From positions 2,731,501 through 2,795,500 of the forward strand of contig NZ_AP014627.1 of assembly GCF_001547895.1 (NCBI RefSeq): a stretch of 64,000 nt of DNA, in the 5' to 3' direction. Position 1 is the stretch's first letter. Each line of letters opens with the position of its first letter. Under the pieces are notes generated by a model, which had not been told where the DNA came from, did no database searches, and was given only the letters and a program-made list of their open reading frames with translations. Positions 38,979-48,585 of the stretch are shown here, in pieces. Source of the DNA: Pseudomonas sp. Os17. Lineage in GTDB: Bacteria; Pseudomonadota; Gammaproteobacteria; Pseudomonadales; Pseudomonadaceae. The position numbers were made by a program, and so were the translations under genes.

Positions 38979-40187
38979 TCAGGCCGGGAGCGGGTTCCAG
39001 AGCCGCTCCAGGTTCTTGAACTCCCAGTCTTGCGGGGCTTCGCGGGCCAGGATGCGCTCCTGGCCCTGGACCTTGGCCAGGTCGACCACGCTTTGCTCCA
39101 GGGGCAGGTTGGAGCGGGTGGAGAAGAACACCCGGACCTTGGGCGTGAGCAACGACTTGGGGTTCTGTTCGATCACCACCGCCAGGCGTCCGCTTTCCAG
39201 GCGCACCAGGGCGCCCACCGGATAGATGCCCACGCTCTTGACGAAGGCCTGGAACACCCGCTGGTCGAAGTGGCCTTTCCAGGTGGACATGCGCTGGATC
39301 GCCTCGGCCGGGTCCCAGCCTCGGTTGTAGGGGCGATTGGAGGTCACCGCGTCGTACACATCGCACACCGCGCCCATCTGCGCGAACAGGCTGATCTGGT
39401 TGCCCGCCAGCCGGTGCGGATAGCCGGAGCCGTCGGCTTTCTCGTGGTGATGCAGGCACACATCGAGCACCAGCGCATCCACGTCAGGACTTTGCCGCAG
39501 GATCGCGCCACCGGCTTCGGGGTGCAACTTGACCTGTTCGAATTCGCTGTCCGAGAGTTTTTGCGGCTTGTTGAGGATGCTGTCGGGGATGGTCAGCTTG
39601 CCCACGTCATGCAGCAGCCCGGCAATCCCCGCCAGGCGGATGTAGTCCTCCGACAGGCCCAGCTGGCGGGCGGTGGCCAGCATCAGCGCGCACACCGCCA
39701 CTGAATGCATGTAGGTGTAGTCATCGGAGCTCTTCAGGCGCGCCAGGCTGATCAGCGCATCGGGATGGCGCAGCAGTGACTCGCCCATCTGCACCACCAG
39801 TTCCTCGGCTTGCTGCATCTCCAGGGCCTGGCCCATGCGCACTTCCTGGAACATCGCCATCACCGCCTTGCGCGATTCGGCGCAGAGCTTGATCGCGCGT
39901 TGGACTTCCTCGTCCATGCTCACCCGGGGTGTGCTCGTGCTGGCCGGTTGTAGCGGTGGCAGTGGCGGGGCGCCTGGCGCTGGCGTCGAACTGGCTTCGG
40001 GCAGGTCGCGACCCTTGGCGGTGTCGATCCACAGGCTGCTCAGGTTGGAGCGTTGCAGGCGTTGCAGGTCGTCACGGCTGTCGAGGACGAAGCCGGCTTT
40101 CCAGAACGAGTGGTCCAGCCAGGAACCACAGAATTGATGGATGTACATGCCCATTTGCAGCTGGTGGATGGAGATTTGTTTCAGCAT
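38979..40187 (-). CDS. HD-GYP domain protein (c-di-GMP phosphodiesterase)
   Basis: A 402-residue cytoplasmic protein. An N-terminal DUF3391-like domain (LKQISIHQLQMGMYIHQFCG) is joined by a Pro-rich linker (about 70-90) to an HD-GYP domain (about 150-330). The metal/catalytic residues are present: HSVAVCALM, GLLHDVGKLTIPD (HD) and LHHHEKADGSGYPHRL (the GYP loop). It should hydrolyse c-di-GMP. The ATG at 40187 has GGAG eight bases upstream, better than the GTG at 40196. It follows the chemoreceptor gene by about 120 bp on the same strand. Confidence 0.93.
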   Translation of the reverse strand: MLKQISIHQLQMGMYIHQFCGSWLDHSFWKAGFVLDSRDDLQRLQRSNLSSLWIDTAKGRDLPEASSTPAPGAPPLPPLQPASTSTPRVSMDEEVQRAIKLCAESRKAVMAMFQEVRMGQALEMQQAEELVVQMGESLLRHPDALISLARLKSSDDYTYMHSVAVCALMLATARQLGLSEDYIRLAGIAGLLHDVGKLTIPDSILNKPQKLSDSEFEQVKLHPEAGGAILRQSPDVDALVLDVCLHHHEKADGSGYPHRLAGNQISLFAQMGAVCDVYDAVTSNRPYNRGWDPAEAIQRMSTWKGHFDQRVFQAFVKSVGIYPVGALVRLESGRLAVVIEQNPKSLLTPKVRVFFSTRSNLPLEQSVVDLAKVQGQERILAREAPQDWEFKNLERLWNPLPA

Positions 40188-40218
40188 GACCAGCACTCCA
40201 TTTCAGGGCACCGGCTGG

Positions 40219-40257
40219 TCGCCGCTGAAAGGTTCCTGCCGAACCGATCAGCGGCGA
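40219..40257. other. Long hairpin upstream of the HD-GYP gene
   Basis: Arms TCGCCGCTGA and TCAGCGGCGA (10 bp, perfect) enclose a second stem GGTTC/GAACC. It lies between the chemoreceptor stop and the HD-GYP start. No T-run is present, so it may attenuate or stabilise the message rather than terminate it. Confidence 0.5.
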
Positions 40258-40307
40258 AGCACGCCAGCGCTTGTTCTACCTGACTTCTATACGGGCTTGG
40301 GCCCGTC

Positions 40308-41930
40308 TCACAGGGAGAAGCGTGCCACCAGCTTGTTCAGACCCATCGCCAGGTTCGACAGTTCACTGCTGGCGATGGAGGTCTGGCTGGCGGCGGACGA
40401 GCTCTGCACCGACAGGTCGCGGATGCTCATCAGGTTCTGATCCACCGAGCGCGCCACCTGGGCCTGTTCCTCCGAGGCGGTGGCGATCATCAGGTTGCGT
40501 TCGTTGATGTGGCTGATGGCCTGGGTGATGTGGCCGATGGCCGAGCCGGCTTCATGGGCGATGGCCAGGGTCTGGCTGGCGTCCTCGCTGCTCTGTTGCA
40601 TGGACAGCATGGCTTTGTTCGACCCGCTCTGGATGCCCTGGATCATCTGCTCGATTTCCTGGGTCGAAAGCTGGGTGCGGTGGGCCAGGGCGCGCACTTC
40701 ATCGGCCACCACGGCAAAGCCGCGGCCTTGCTCGCCGGCCCGGGCGGCCTCGATGGCGGCGTTCAGGGCCAGCAGGTTGGTCTGCTCGGCAATGGCGCGG
40801 ATCACGTCCAGGACCTTGGTGATGTCCTGGGCCTGTTGCGCCAGGCCGGCCATTTCCACCCGGGTGTTTTCCACCGTGCCGGTGAGCTTCTCGATGGAGT
40901 GGATGGTCTGCTCGACCCGCTCTTTGCCCAGCCCGGCGGAGCGCTCGGATTCCTGGGTCGATTGCGAGGCGGACACCGCGTTGCGCGCCACTTCCTCAAC
41001 GGCGGCGGTCATCTCGTTGACCGCGGTGGCGGCCTGTTCGGTCTCCATGCTCTGCTGCTGGATGCCGGCGTTGGACTCGCGGGTGATGGCGCTCATTTCC
41101 TCAGCGGCCGAGGCCAGTTGAGTGGAGGAATCGGCAATGTGGCGGATGGTCGACTTCAGGCTGTCGAGCATGGCCCGGGTGGCGGTCTGCAGCTCGGTGA
41201 GTTCGTCCTGGCCGCTGACTTCCACCTGGGTGCGCAGATCGCCCTCGGCGATTTTTCGCGTGGTCGCCAGCAGGGTCTGCACCGGCAGGATGATGCTGCG
41301 GGTGAAGAACAGGGCGATCAGCGCGGTGAGCACGATGGCCAGGACGATGATCACGCTGGTCACGGTCAGCCCGGTGCTGAACTGGGCTCCGGCGTCGGTG
41401 CCTGATTGGGCGGCGCCACGTTCGTTGAGCTTGATCAGCTCATCGATGCTGGTCTGCAGGGTGTTGGCCAGGGGCACCGTGACCTGGTTGGCATAGTTGA
41501 CCGCTTCCTCCGAAGTGCTGGTCTTGCTGCTCTCCATCAGCACCGCGAACTTGTCCAGATAGGCTTGGGCGCCACTGCGCACGCGCTCGTAGATGTCTTG
41601 TTCCTGAGGGCTGGAAACCAGCACGGCATAGTCCTTGATGGCCTGGTTCAGGTTGTCCTTGAGGGCATCGAGACGTGCCCGCGAAGCGGTTTTCTCGCCG
41701 TTGTTCTCGGTGATGAAATGCAGCGTTTCCAGACGCAGGCGCAGGGTGCTGGATTCGATCAGCGTGGCTTGTCGCACGCTGGGCAGCCAGTTGGTTTGCA
41801 GGTCGATCGCGGCATCATGGATCTGTCCCATCTTCCACAGGGACAACCCTCCCAGGCCTACCAGTAAAACGCAGATCGAGCCGAAGCTGAGCAGCGCTCG
41901 CAAGGTCAGTTTCATGTTTCTTGTCACCAT
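40308..41930 (-). CDS. Methyl-accepting chemotaxis protein
   Basis: A 540-residue chemoreceptor. TM1 (about 10-32), a periplasmic four-helix-bundle sensor domain (about 33-190), TM2 (about 193-215), a HAMP domain (about 215-268) and a long signalling coiled coil follow. The highly conserved hairpin tip reads EQTNLLALNAAIEAARAGEQ. It senses an unidentified small molecule and signals to CheA/CheW. The start at 41930 (MVTRNMKLTL) is chosen for the normal N-terminus; an in-frame ATG at 41915 is also possible, and longer readings upstream lack a receptor-like sequence. Confidence 0.94.
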   Translation of the reverse strand: MVTRNMKLTLRALLSFGSICVLLVGLGGLSLWKMGQIHDAAIDLQTNWLPSVRQATLIESSTLRLRLETLHFITENNGEKTASRARLDALKDNLNQAIKDYAVLVSSPQEQDIYERVRSGAQAYLDKFAVLMESSKTSTSEEAVNYANQVTVPLANTLQTSIDELIKLNERGAAQSGTDAGAQFSTGLTVTSVIIVLAIVLTALIALFFTRSIILPVQTLLATTRKIAEGDLRTQVEVSGQDELTELQTATRAMLDSLKSTIRHIADSSTQLASAAEEMSAITRESNAGIQQQSMETEQAATAVNEMTAAVEEVARNAVSASQSTQESERSAGLGKERVEQTIHSIEKLTGTVENTRVEMAGLAQQAQDITKVLDVIRAIAEQTNLLALNAAIEAARAGEQGRGFAVVADEVRALAHRTQLSTQEIEQMIQGIQSGSNKAMLSMQQSSEDASQTLAIAHEAGSAIGHITQAISHINERNLMIATASEEQAQVARSVDQNLMSIRDLSVQSSSAASQTSIASSELSNLAMGLNKLVARFSL

Positions 41931-42213
41931 AAGGCACCTGCTTTTTTGGAGTGATACGACTGATACTTCGACTCCCTGTCGCCCTGATGCCAATCTGATC
42001 TCATTGAAGTGAAAAATCTGTAGAAATGTAAAAGAGTGCTTCTTTTTTTTTGGATTTCTCAGGCATTCGATCAGTGCGGGCGAGGTGCTTGTGCAGGCGT
42101 CTTTGCGGCAGTCTAGAGGGCTCGCGGGCCGCCCGACTTGACCTCTATCAAGGCCGTTTGCCGCAGAAACCGGCATGCTGCACAGGCCCAACCGGAGAAG
42201 GAATACCCCGCAC

Positions 42214-43698
42214 ATGAACTCCCCTGTCAGTCAAACCTCCGAGGCTCGGGCGCGCTTGCCCGTCGGGCTGTTGATCGGCGTACTGGCGCTGGTCGCCGTG
42301 CTGCTGTTGCCGTTGCCCGCCGACCTGCCGGTGGCCGGCCAGCGGATGCTGGCGATCCTGGCATTTGCCGTGGTGGTGTGGATCAGCGAGGCGGTGTCCT
42401 ACGAGGCCAGCGCCATCATGATCACCGCGCTGATGGCCTTCCTGATCGGCACCGCGCCGACCCTGCAGGACCCGACCCAACTCTATGGCAGCTCGGCGGC
42501 CATCAGCCTGGCCCTCACCGGGTTTTCCAACTCGGCCCTGGCCCTGGTGGCCGGCGCTTTGTTCATCGCCGCCGCCATGACCCACACCGGCCTCGACCGG
42601 CGCATCGCCCTGGTGACCCTGACCCGGGTCGGCACCAGCACCCGACGCATCCTCCTCGGCGCCATCGCCGTGACCATCCTCCTCAGCCTGCTGGTGCCCA
42701 GCGCCACGGCGCGCAGTGCCTGCGTGGTGCCGATCATGATGGGGGTGATTGCCGCCTTCGGCGTCGACAAGCGCTCCAATATCGCCGCCGGGCTGATGAT
42801 CGTCGTGGCCCAGGGCACCAGCATCTGGAACGTCGGGATCCAGACCGCCGCGGCGCAGAACCTGCTGACCGTGGGCTTCATGGACAAGATGCTCGGCCAG
42901 CGCGTGGCCTGGCTCGACTGGCTGATCGCCGGCGCGCCCTGGGCGGTGATCATGTCCCTGGTGCTGCTGTGGCTGGTGCTCAAACTGCTGCCGCCGGAAA
43001 CCGACAGCATCCCCGGCGGCAAGGAAGCGGTGGCCCAGTCCCTGGTGGACATCGGGCCCATGACCGGGCCGCAGAAGCGCCTGCTGGCGGTGTCCCTGCT
43101 GCTGCTCCTGGCCTGGTCCACCGAAGGCAAGCTGCATCCCTTCGACACCACGACCACCACCTACGCCGGCCTGGTCATCCTGCTGTTGCCGCGAGTCGGC
43201 ATCATGACCTGGAAGGACGTGCAGTCGCGCATTCCCTGGGGCACGGTGATCGTCTTCGGGGTCGGCATCAGCCTCGGTTCGGCGCTGCTCAGCACCCAGG
43301 CCGGGCAATGGCTGGGCGGGCAGGTGGTGGCCCATACCGGGCTGGACCAGGTCGGGCCTTTGGCGGTGTTCGCGATTCTCGCGGCGTTCCTGATTCTCAT
43401 TCACCTGGGGTTCGCCAGTGCCACGGCCCTGACCTCGGCCTTGCTGCCGATCCTGATCGCCGTGCTGCAGACCCTACCGGGCGAGTTCAGCCGCCTGGGC
43501 ATGACCATGCTCCTGGGCTTTGTCGTCAGCTACGGTTTCATCCTGCCGATCAACGCGCCGCAGAACATGGTCTGCCTGGGTACCGAGACCTTCAATGCCC
43601 GGCAGTTCGCCAAGGTCGGGCTGCTGGTGACGCTGATCGGCTACCTGCTGATGCTGGTGTTCGCCCTGACCTGGTGGAAGTGGCTGGGCTGGATGTAG
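42214..43698 (+). CDS. SLC13-family (DASS) anion/dicarboxylate permease
   Basis: A 494-residue inner-membrane carrier with about 12 hydrophobic segments. Family features are MLAILAFAVVVWISEAVSYE near the N-terminus, LVPSATARSACVVPIMMGVI (SNT-type loop variant) near residue 165, and the C-terminal SYGFILPINAPQNMVCLGTE. DASS carriers import Na+-coupled di- or tricarboxylates or sulfate. The ATG at 42214 was chosen over 42175. It diverges from the chemoreceptor gene across 283 bp and converges on the DapF-like gene 6 bp away. The exact substrate is unknown. Confidence 0.9.
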   Translation: MNSPVSQTSEARARLPVGLLIGVLALVAVLLLPLPADLPVAGQRMLAILAFAVVVWISEAVSYEASAIMITALMAFLIGTAPTLQDPTQLYGSSAAISLALTGFSNSALALVAGALFIAAAMTHTGLDRRIALVTLTRVGTSTRRILLGAIAVTILLSLLVPSATARSACVVPIMMGVIAAFGVDKRSNIAAGLMIVVAQGTSIWNVGIQTAAAQNLLTVGFMDKMLGQRVAWLDWLIAGAPWAVIMSLVLLWLVLKLLPPETDSIPGGKEAVAQSLVDIGPMTGPQKRLLAVSLLLLLAWSTEGKLHPFDTTTTTYAGLVILLLPRVGIMTWKDVQSRIPWGTVIVFGVGISLGSALLSTQAGQWLGGQVVAHTGLDQVGPLAVFAILAAFLILIHLGFASATALTSALLPILIAVLQTLPGEFSRLGMTMLLGFVVSYGFILPINAPQNMVCLGTETFNARQFAKVGLLVTLIGYLLMLVFALTWWKWLGWM

Positions 43699-43704
43699 AG
43701 CCCT

Positions 43705-44520
43705 TCACAGTGACCCGCTGAACACCCGGGTCACACTGCCGGCCAGGCGCACCTTGCCCTGGCCGTCCCAGCTCACCGTCACCGGCCCACCGTCGCACAG
43801 TACCCGCACCGGGCTGTCCAGCAAGCCACGGCGGATGCCATTGACCGCCGCGGCGCAGGAACAGGAGCCGGAGCCCAGGGGAATGGCACCGTTGCGCTCC
43901 CAGATGCGCAAGCGGATGGTGTGCCGGTCCAGCACCTGGATCACATGCACATTGGTCTTGTCTGGGAACAGCGGGTCGTTCTCGATCCTTGGACCCAGCG
44001 TGGCAAGGTCCAGCGGTTGCAGATCCTCGACGAAAAAACTGCAATGGGGATTGCCCATGCTGCACGCCGCCGGCGTTCCCGGCAGCGGCAGGTGCAGGCT
44101 GTCCAGCTTCCGAGCCAGGGGGATGGCCTGCCAGTCGAATGAGGGCAGGCCCATCTCCACGGACACCGACTGATCCTCAAGGCGCAGGCAGTGCTGCAGA
44201 CCGCGGGCGGTTTTCACCAGCACCGAGGTGGCCCCGCTTTCGTTCAGCAGCAGGTCGGCGGCGCCGCGAGTCGCGCTGCCGCAGGTAGCCAGGCTGGAAC
44301 CATCGGCATTGAAGAAGGTCAGTTGCGCCGCGCTCTCCTGGCAATCGCCCAGCACCACCAACTGATTGAAACCGATGCCGCGCCGACGATCCCCCAGGGC
44401 CCGGGCCCGTTCGGCGCTGATCGGGTTGTCGCGGCCACGGGCATCGATCAGCACGAAGTCGTCGCCATTGGCGTGCATCTTGAGAAAGTTCAGCGGCATG
44501 TTTAGAAGGTTCAGCGGCAT
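43705..44520 (-). CDS. DapF-like epimerase paralogue with a Cys-to-Ser change
   Basis: A 271-residue protein of the diaminopimelate-epimerase fold. The N-terminal half has FLKMHANGDDFVLIDARG and NADGSSLATCGSATRG, with the first catalytic Cys kept. In the second half the usual ACGTGACA-type motif reads GSGSCSCA, so the second catalytic Cys is replaced by Ser. A true DapF needs both. The start at 44520 has GGAG upstream, and the first 14 residues are a tandem duplication (MPLNLLN then MPLNFLK). It probably acts on a different substrate or by one-base chemistry. It diverges from the MFS/HlyD pair. No lysine-pathway genes are near. Confidence 0.85.
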   Translation of the reverse strand: MPLNLLNMPLNFLKMHANGDDFVLIDARGRDNPISAERARALGDRRRGIGFNQLVVLGDCQESAAQLTFFNADGSSLATCGSATRGAADLLLNESGATSVLVKTARGLQHCLRLEDQSVSVEMGLPSFDWQAIPLARKLDSLHLPLPGTPAACSMGNPHCSFFVEDLQPLDLATLGPRIENDPLFPDKTNVHVIQVLDRHTIRLRIWERNGAIPLGSGSCSCAAAVNGIRRGLLDSPVRVLCDGGPVTVSWDGQGKVRLAGSVTRVFSGSL

Positions 44521-44737
44521 GCGAGCTCCGGTGGGCGAGGGCAGGCGACGCCCGCTTCGCCGGGCGCCAGCGAGGGCAGGATTGCGAAAAAATGCCACCG
44601 GCGCCAGCGCCATAAAATAAAATTCATCCGGTGGGCAGCGCTGCTGCCTGGATCGCGGGATTTTCCGGCACACTGCCGGACCACCGGGAACATCGCCCGG
44701 CGCTGCAACAGCGCTCGGCACAGCACAAGGTCACGGC

Positions 44738-46393
44738 ATGGATCACTACGCCCCGCGCAACTGGCAGCCCCACGAAAAGCCCAGCCTGCCCGGATCGCCC
44801 TCGACACCGCTGCATCCCCGCCACAAGCGCCTGGCCTACGCCCTGGTGGGTTTGCTGGTGGCGATTACCGGCGGCCTGGGCAACTCGCTGGTGATCGCCA
44901 ACCTGCCGTACCTGCAAGGGGCGCTGGGGGCGACCACCGCGGAAATGGCCTGGCTGCCGGCCGCCTACGTGATGACCAACGTGTCGATGAACCTGCTGCT
45001 GGTGAAGTTTCGCCAGCAGTTCGGCCTGCGTGCCTTCACCGAAGTGTTCCTGGTGCTCTACGCCCTGGTGACCTTCGGCCACCTGTTCGTCAACGACCTG
45101 AGTTCGGCCATCGCCGTGCGCGCGGCCCACGGCATGGTCGGCGCCGCGCTCAGTTCCCTGGGCCTGTACTACATGGTCCAGGCCTTTCCGGCGAAATGGC
45201 GGCTCAAGGCCCTGGTGCTGGGGCTCGGCACTTCGCAGCTGGCCTTGCCCCTGGCCCGGCTGTTTTCCGAGGACCTGCTGCAGATCGCCGAATGGCGCGG
45301 CCTGTACCTGTTCGAACTGGGCCTGGCGCTGACCTCCCTGGGCTGCGTGTTTCTGCTCAAGCTGCCGCCGGGGGACCGTTTTCGCACCTTCGAGAAACTC
45401 GACTTCCTGACCTTCGCTTTGCTGGCCACAGGCGTTGCCCTGCTGTGCGCGGTGCTATCGCTGGGGCGCATCGACTGGTGGCTGGAAGCGCCGTGGATCG
45501 GCTACGCCAGCGCCGGCTCCATCGTGCTGATCCTGGCCGGGCTGTGCATCGAACATAACCGCAGCAACCCGATGCTGATGACCCGCTGGCTGGGCAGCGG
45601 GGCGATGATCCGCCTGGGGCTGGCGGTGATCCTGATTCGCATGGTGTTGTCCGAGCAGTCCACCGGCGCCGTGGGTTTTCTCCAGGCGCTGAACATGAGC
45701 AGCGAGCAGATGCGCCTGCTCTACGGGGTGATGCTGCTGGGCAGCGTCGCCGGGCTGGCCACCAGCGCCCTGACCATCAACCCGGCGCACCTGCTGATGC
45801 CGCTGGTGATTTCCCTGGCGCTGATGGCCGTGGGCTCGGTGATGGACAGCTTCTCCAGCAACCTCACGCGCCCGGCCAACATGTACCTGAGCCAGTTCCT
45901 GCTGGCCTTCGGCGGCACCTTCTTTCTCGGCCCGACCATGGTCCTGGGCACCCGCAACGTGCTGACCAATCCGCGCAACCTGGTGAGTTTCTCAGTGCTG
46001 TTCGGCATCTGCCAGAACCTCGGCGGGCTGATCGGCTCGGCCTTGCTCGGGACCTTCCAGATCGTGCGCGAGAAGTACCATTCCAGCCATATCGTCGAGC
46101 AGTTGACCCTGCTCGATCCCCAGGTCCTGGCCCGGGTGCAGAGCGGCGGCGTGGCCTACGGCAAGGTCATCGCCGACCCGGACCTGCGCACCCTGCAAGG
46201 CATTCGCAGCCTGGCCAGCGCCGCTACCCGCGAGGCCAACGTGCTGGCCTATAACGATGTATTCATGCTGATCGCGGTGATTGCCGTGCTGACCATGCTC
46301 TGGATCTTCATCCGCAGCCTGTGGCTGATGAGCACGACCCGAGCGGTCGCGCCCACGGCTCCCGTTCAACAAAGTGGTGCCCCAAGTTCATGA
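44738..46393 (+). CDS. MFS (DHA2-type) multidrug efflux permease
   Basis: A 551-residue inner-membrane protein with about 14 hydrophobic segments, as in the EmrB/DHA2 subfamily. After a 40-residue hydrophilic N-terminus, YALVGLLVAITGGLGNSLVI is the first helix, and MVGAALSSLGLYYMVQAFP carries the motif-C-like region. It pumps drugs or metabolites outward with proton antiport. Its stop overlaps the start of the HlyD-type adaptor gene by 4 bp (ATGA), so the two are made together as an inner-membrane pump and periplasmic adaptor. An outer-membrane channel gene is not adjacent. Confidence 0.92.
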   Translation: MDHYAPRNWQPHEKPSLPGSPSTPLHPRHKRLAYALVGLLVAITGGLGNSLVIANLPYLQGALGATTAEMAWLPAAYVMTNVSMNLLLVKFRQQFGLRAFTEVFLVLYALVTFGHLFVNDLSSAIAVRAAHGMVGAALSSLGLYYMVQAFPAKWRLKALVLGLGTSQLALPLARLFSEDLLQIAEWRGLYLFELGLALTSLGCVFLLKLPPGDRFRTFEKLDFLTFALLATGVALLCAVLSLGRIDWWLEAPWIGYASAGSIVLILAGLCIEHNRSNPMLMTRWLGSGAMIRLGLAVILIRMVLSEQSTGAVGFLQALNMSSEQMRLLYGVMLLGSVAGLATSALTINPAHLLMPLVISLALMAVGSVMDSFSSNLTRPANMYLSQFLLAFGGTFFLGPTMVLGTRNVLTNPRNLVSFSVLFGICQNLGGLIGSALLGTFQIVREKYHSSHIVEQLTLLDPQVLARVQSGGVAYGKVIADPDLRTLQGIRSLASAATREANVLAYNDVFMLIAVIAVLTMLWIFIRSLWLMSTTRAVAPTAPVQQSGAPSS

Positions 46394-47520
46394 GCGAAAC
46401 CGTCAACCCCACCACCAACGCCATCGCCTCGACTCCGGAGTCCGGCGGCCCGCCGAGCATGCCCGCCACCGAGCCGCGCCCGCTGGCGGTGCGCGTCCTC
46501 TCGTCCCTGGGCTTTGCCGCCATTGCCATCGTCGGCGTGCTGATCGTGCTCTACGCCTGGCAGCTGCCGCCGTTCTCCAGCGCTATCGAAAGCACCGAGA
46601 ACGCCCTGGTGCGGGGGCAGGTGACCATCATCGGCCCGCAGCTCAGCGGTTATGTGTTCGAAGTGCCGGTGCAGGACTTCCAGCAGGTCAAGGCCGGCGA
46701 CCTGCTGGTGCGTCTCGACGACCGCATCTACCGCCAGCGCCTGGACCAGTCCCTGGCGCAACTGGCGGTGCAGAAGGCCGCCCTGGCCAACGCCCTGCAG
46801 CAGCGCAACAGCGCCGAAGCCACGATCAAGCTGCGCCAGGCCGCCCTGGTCGACAGCCAGGCCCAGGCGCGCAAGAGCACAGCCGACCTGCAACGCAACC
46901 AGGCGCTGATCGCCGACGGTTCGGTGTCCCAGCGTGAGCTGGACGTGACCCGCGCGGCCAATGCCCAGACCCAGGCCGCGGTGGCTCAGGCCCAGGCGCA
47001 ACTGGACATCGCCCGCCAGGACCTGCAGAGCGTGATCGTCAACCGCGGCTCCCTGGAAGCGGCGGTGGCCAGCGCCGAGGCCGCGGTGGAACTGGCGCGC
47101 ATCGACCTGTCCAACACCCGCATCCTCGCCCCGCGGGATGGCCAGCTGGGGCAGATCGGCGTGCGCCTGGGGGCCTACGTCAACTCCGGCGCGCAACTGA
47201 TGGCCCTGGTGCCGAACCAGTTGTGGGTGATTGCCAACATGAAGGAAACCCAGATGGACAACGTCCGGGTCGGGCAGCCGGTGAGCTTCACCGTGGACGC
47301 CCTGAACCACCGCAGATTCACCGGCAAGGTGCAGCGGATTTCCCCGGCCACCGGTTCCGAATTCGCCTTGTTGCAGGCCGACAACGCCACCGGCAACTTC
47401 GTCAAGATTGCCCAGCGCGTCCCGGTGCGCATCAGCGTCGACCCGGATCAGCCGGAGTTGGAGCGGTTGCGGCCGGGGTTATCGGTGGTGGTCAGCATCG
47501 ACACCTCCGTCACGCCTTGA
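46390..47520 (+). CDS. HlyD/EmrA-family periplasmic adaptor
   Basis: A 376-residue membrane-fusion protein. It has a cytosolic Pro-rich N-terminus, one membrane anchor (about 38-60: SLGFAAIAIVGVLIVLYAW), a biotinyl-lipoyl-like domain split around a long coiled coil (VRGQVTIIGPQLSGYVFEVP before it, TRILAPRDGQLGQIGVRLGA after it), and a beta-barrel domain (LWVIANMKETQMDNVRVGQP). It links the partner MFS pump to an outer-membrane channel. It starts within the MFS stop codon. An in-frame upstream ATG at 46321 lies inside the MFS gene and is not used. Confidence 0.93.
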   Translation: MSETVNPTTNAIASTPESGGPPSMPATEPRPLAVRVLSSLGFAAIAIVGVLIVLYAWQLPPFSSAIESTENALVRGQVTIIGPQLSGYVFEVPVQDFQQVKAGDLLVRLDDRIYRQRLDQSLAQLAVQKAALANALQQRNSAEATIKLRQAALVDSQAQARKSTADLQRNQALIADGSVSQRELDVTRAANAQTQAAVAQAQAQLDIARQDLQSVIVNRGSLEAAVASAEAAVELARIDLSNTRILAPRDGQLGQIGVRLGAYVNSGAQLMALVPNQLWVIANMKETQMDNVRVGQPVSFTVDALNHRRFTGKVQRISPATGSEFALLQADNATGNFVKIAQRVPVRISVDPDQPELERLRPGLSVVVSIDTSVTP

Positions 47521-47541
47521 CCCCTCTTGCCGCGGATCCTC

Positions 47542-47685
47542 TGTAGCCGCTGCCGCAGGCTGCGACCGGCTGCGCAGCAGACGCCAAGGATGGCGCTCCA
47601 CCGCAATGCTCCAGACCAGGAGGGGGAGGCCTTGAGATCGCTGAAGGTCCTGCGGACCTTTTCGCAGCCTGCGGCAGCGGCTACA
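47542..47685. repeat. REP-like inverted repeat (TGTAGCCGCTGCCG family)
   Basis: TGTAGCCGCTGCCGCAGGCT at the left is mirrored by AGCCTGCGGCAGCGGCTACA at the right, 144 bp overall, between convergent genes. It belongs to the same family as the triple array at 53115-53565. Confidence 0.85.
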
Positions 47686-47706
47686 GGGGGCGCGTTGCGC
47701 GGGAGG

Positions 47707-48582
47707 CTATGCCGCCTGCATCGGCGGCAAGGTGCCCAGCAACGACACAGCGGCCACCGCCGCCACGCCCAGCAACCACTCCACCAGCACGCTGCTGCGC
47801 AAGGTCCCCAGGCGCTGGTCGCAACCTTGAGTCCTCAAGCGGTTGAACAGCGCCAGCCCGAGCATGCCCGCCACCAGCAGCACCTTGATCAGCAGGATCA
47901 GGGCAAAGCCGCTGAACAATGGCGTCGGCCACCATTGCCCGGTGAGCACTCGCACGTTGATCAGGCCGGTTAGCAGCAAGCCGCTGACCAGGCCATAACC
48001 CACGCCGCTGAAGCGCCTCAACAAGGGCTCGACAGACAGCCCCGCGGGTTGCCGCAACACCAGCAACAACACCAGCAAGCCCCCCAACCAGATGGCGACA
48101 CAGCTTAAATGCACGATCTGATTGAGGATCAGCATCTGCCCCTGCAGCCCATCGAGCATGGCGCCGTGACCCACCGGAGCCAGGGTGGCCAGGAGCAGGG
48201 CACCGAGCCCCAGTTGCAGCGGCAGGCGCCGACCCAGCGGCGTCAGTAGCAGCCCCAGCAACAGCAGATTGAGCAGCAGGTGCCAGGTCCAGACCTGACC
48301 GAAGAAGGTCTTGCCCAGCACCAATTGCACGGTCGCCGGGTCCAGCGCCGCTGACCAGGAGCCGGCCATGCTGGCGGTGATCAGCAACAGCCAGCACAGG
48401 CCGCTGCAAAGGCCGATCAGCGTCAGCCAGCGGCTGAGCCGATCGAGCTGTCGATGCACGGCGCCATGGCCGTTCTGTGCTGAATCACGGCCCAGCAACA
48501 GCGGGCGAAACACCCAGGCACCCACCAGGATCAGCACCACCGCAAAGTGCACGAAGCGGCACAGCACCAGCCATGACGCCAC
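47707..48582 (-). CDS. copD: CopD-family copper import/resistance membrane protein
   Basis: A 291-residue inner-membrane protein with about eight hydrophobic segments. MASWLVLCRFVHFAVVLILV (with an early His), VWTWHLLLNLLLLGLL, GHGAMLDGLQGQMLILNQIV, HLSCVAIWLGGLLVLLLVL and LLTGLINVRVL follow the CopD pattern. The conserved His and Trp are thought to move copper across the inner membrane together with periplasmic CopC. It starts 3 bp after the copC stop, so the pair is one operon. The classic copA/copB partners are not present. Confidence 0.93.
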   Translation of the reverse strand: MASWLVLCRFVHFAVVLILVGAWVFRPLLLGRDSAQNGHGAVHRQLDRLSRWLTLIGLCSGLCWLLLITASMAGSWSAALDPATVQLVLGKTFFGQVWTWHLLLNLLLLGLLLTPLGRRLPLQLGLGALLLATLAPVGHGAMLDGLQGQMLILNQIVHLSCVAIWLGGLLVLLLVLRQPAGLSVEPLLRRFSGVGYGLVSGLLLTGLINVRVLTGQWWPTPLFSGFALILLIKVLLVAGMLGLALFNRLRTQGCDQRLGTLRSSVLVEWLLGVAAVAAVSLLGTLPPMQAA

Positions 48583-48585
48583 GGC

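Noticed and set aside
43705..44520. Calling the gene dapF
   Set aside because: The second catalytic Cys is Ser and no lysine-biosynthesis genes are adjacent.
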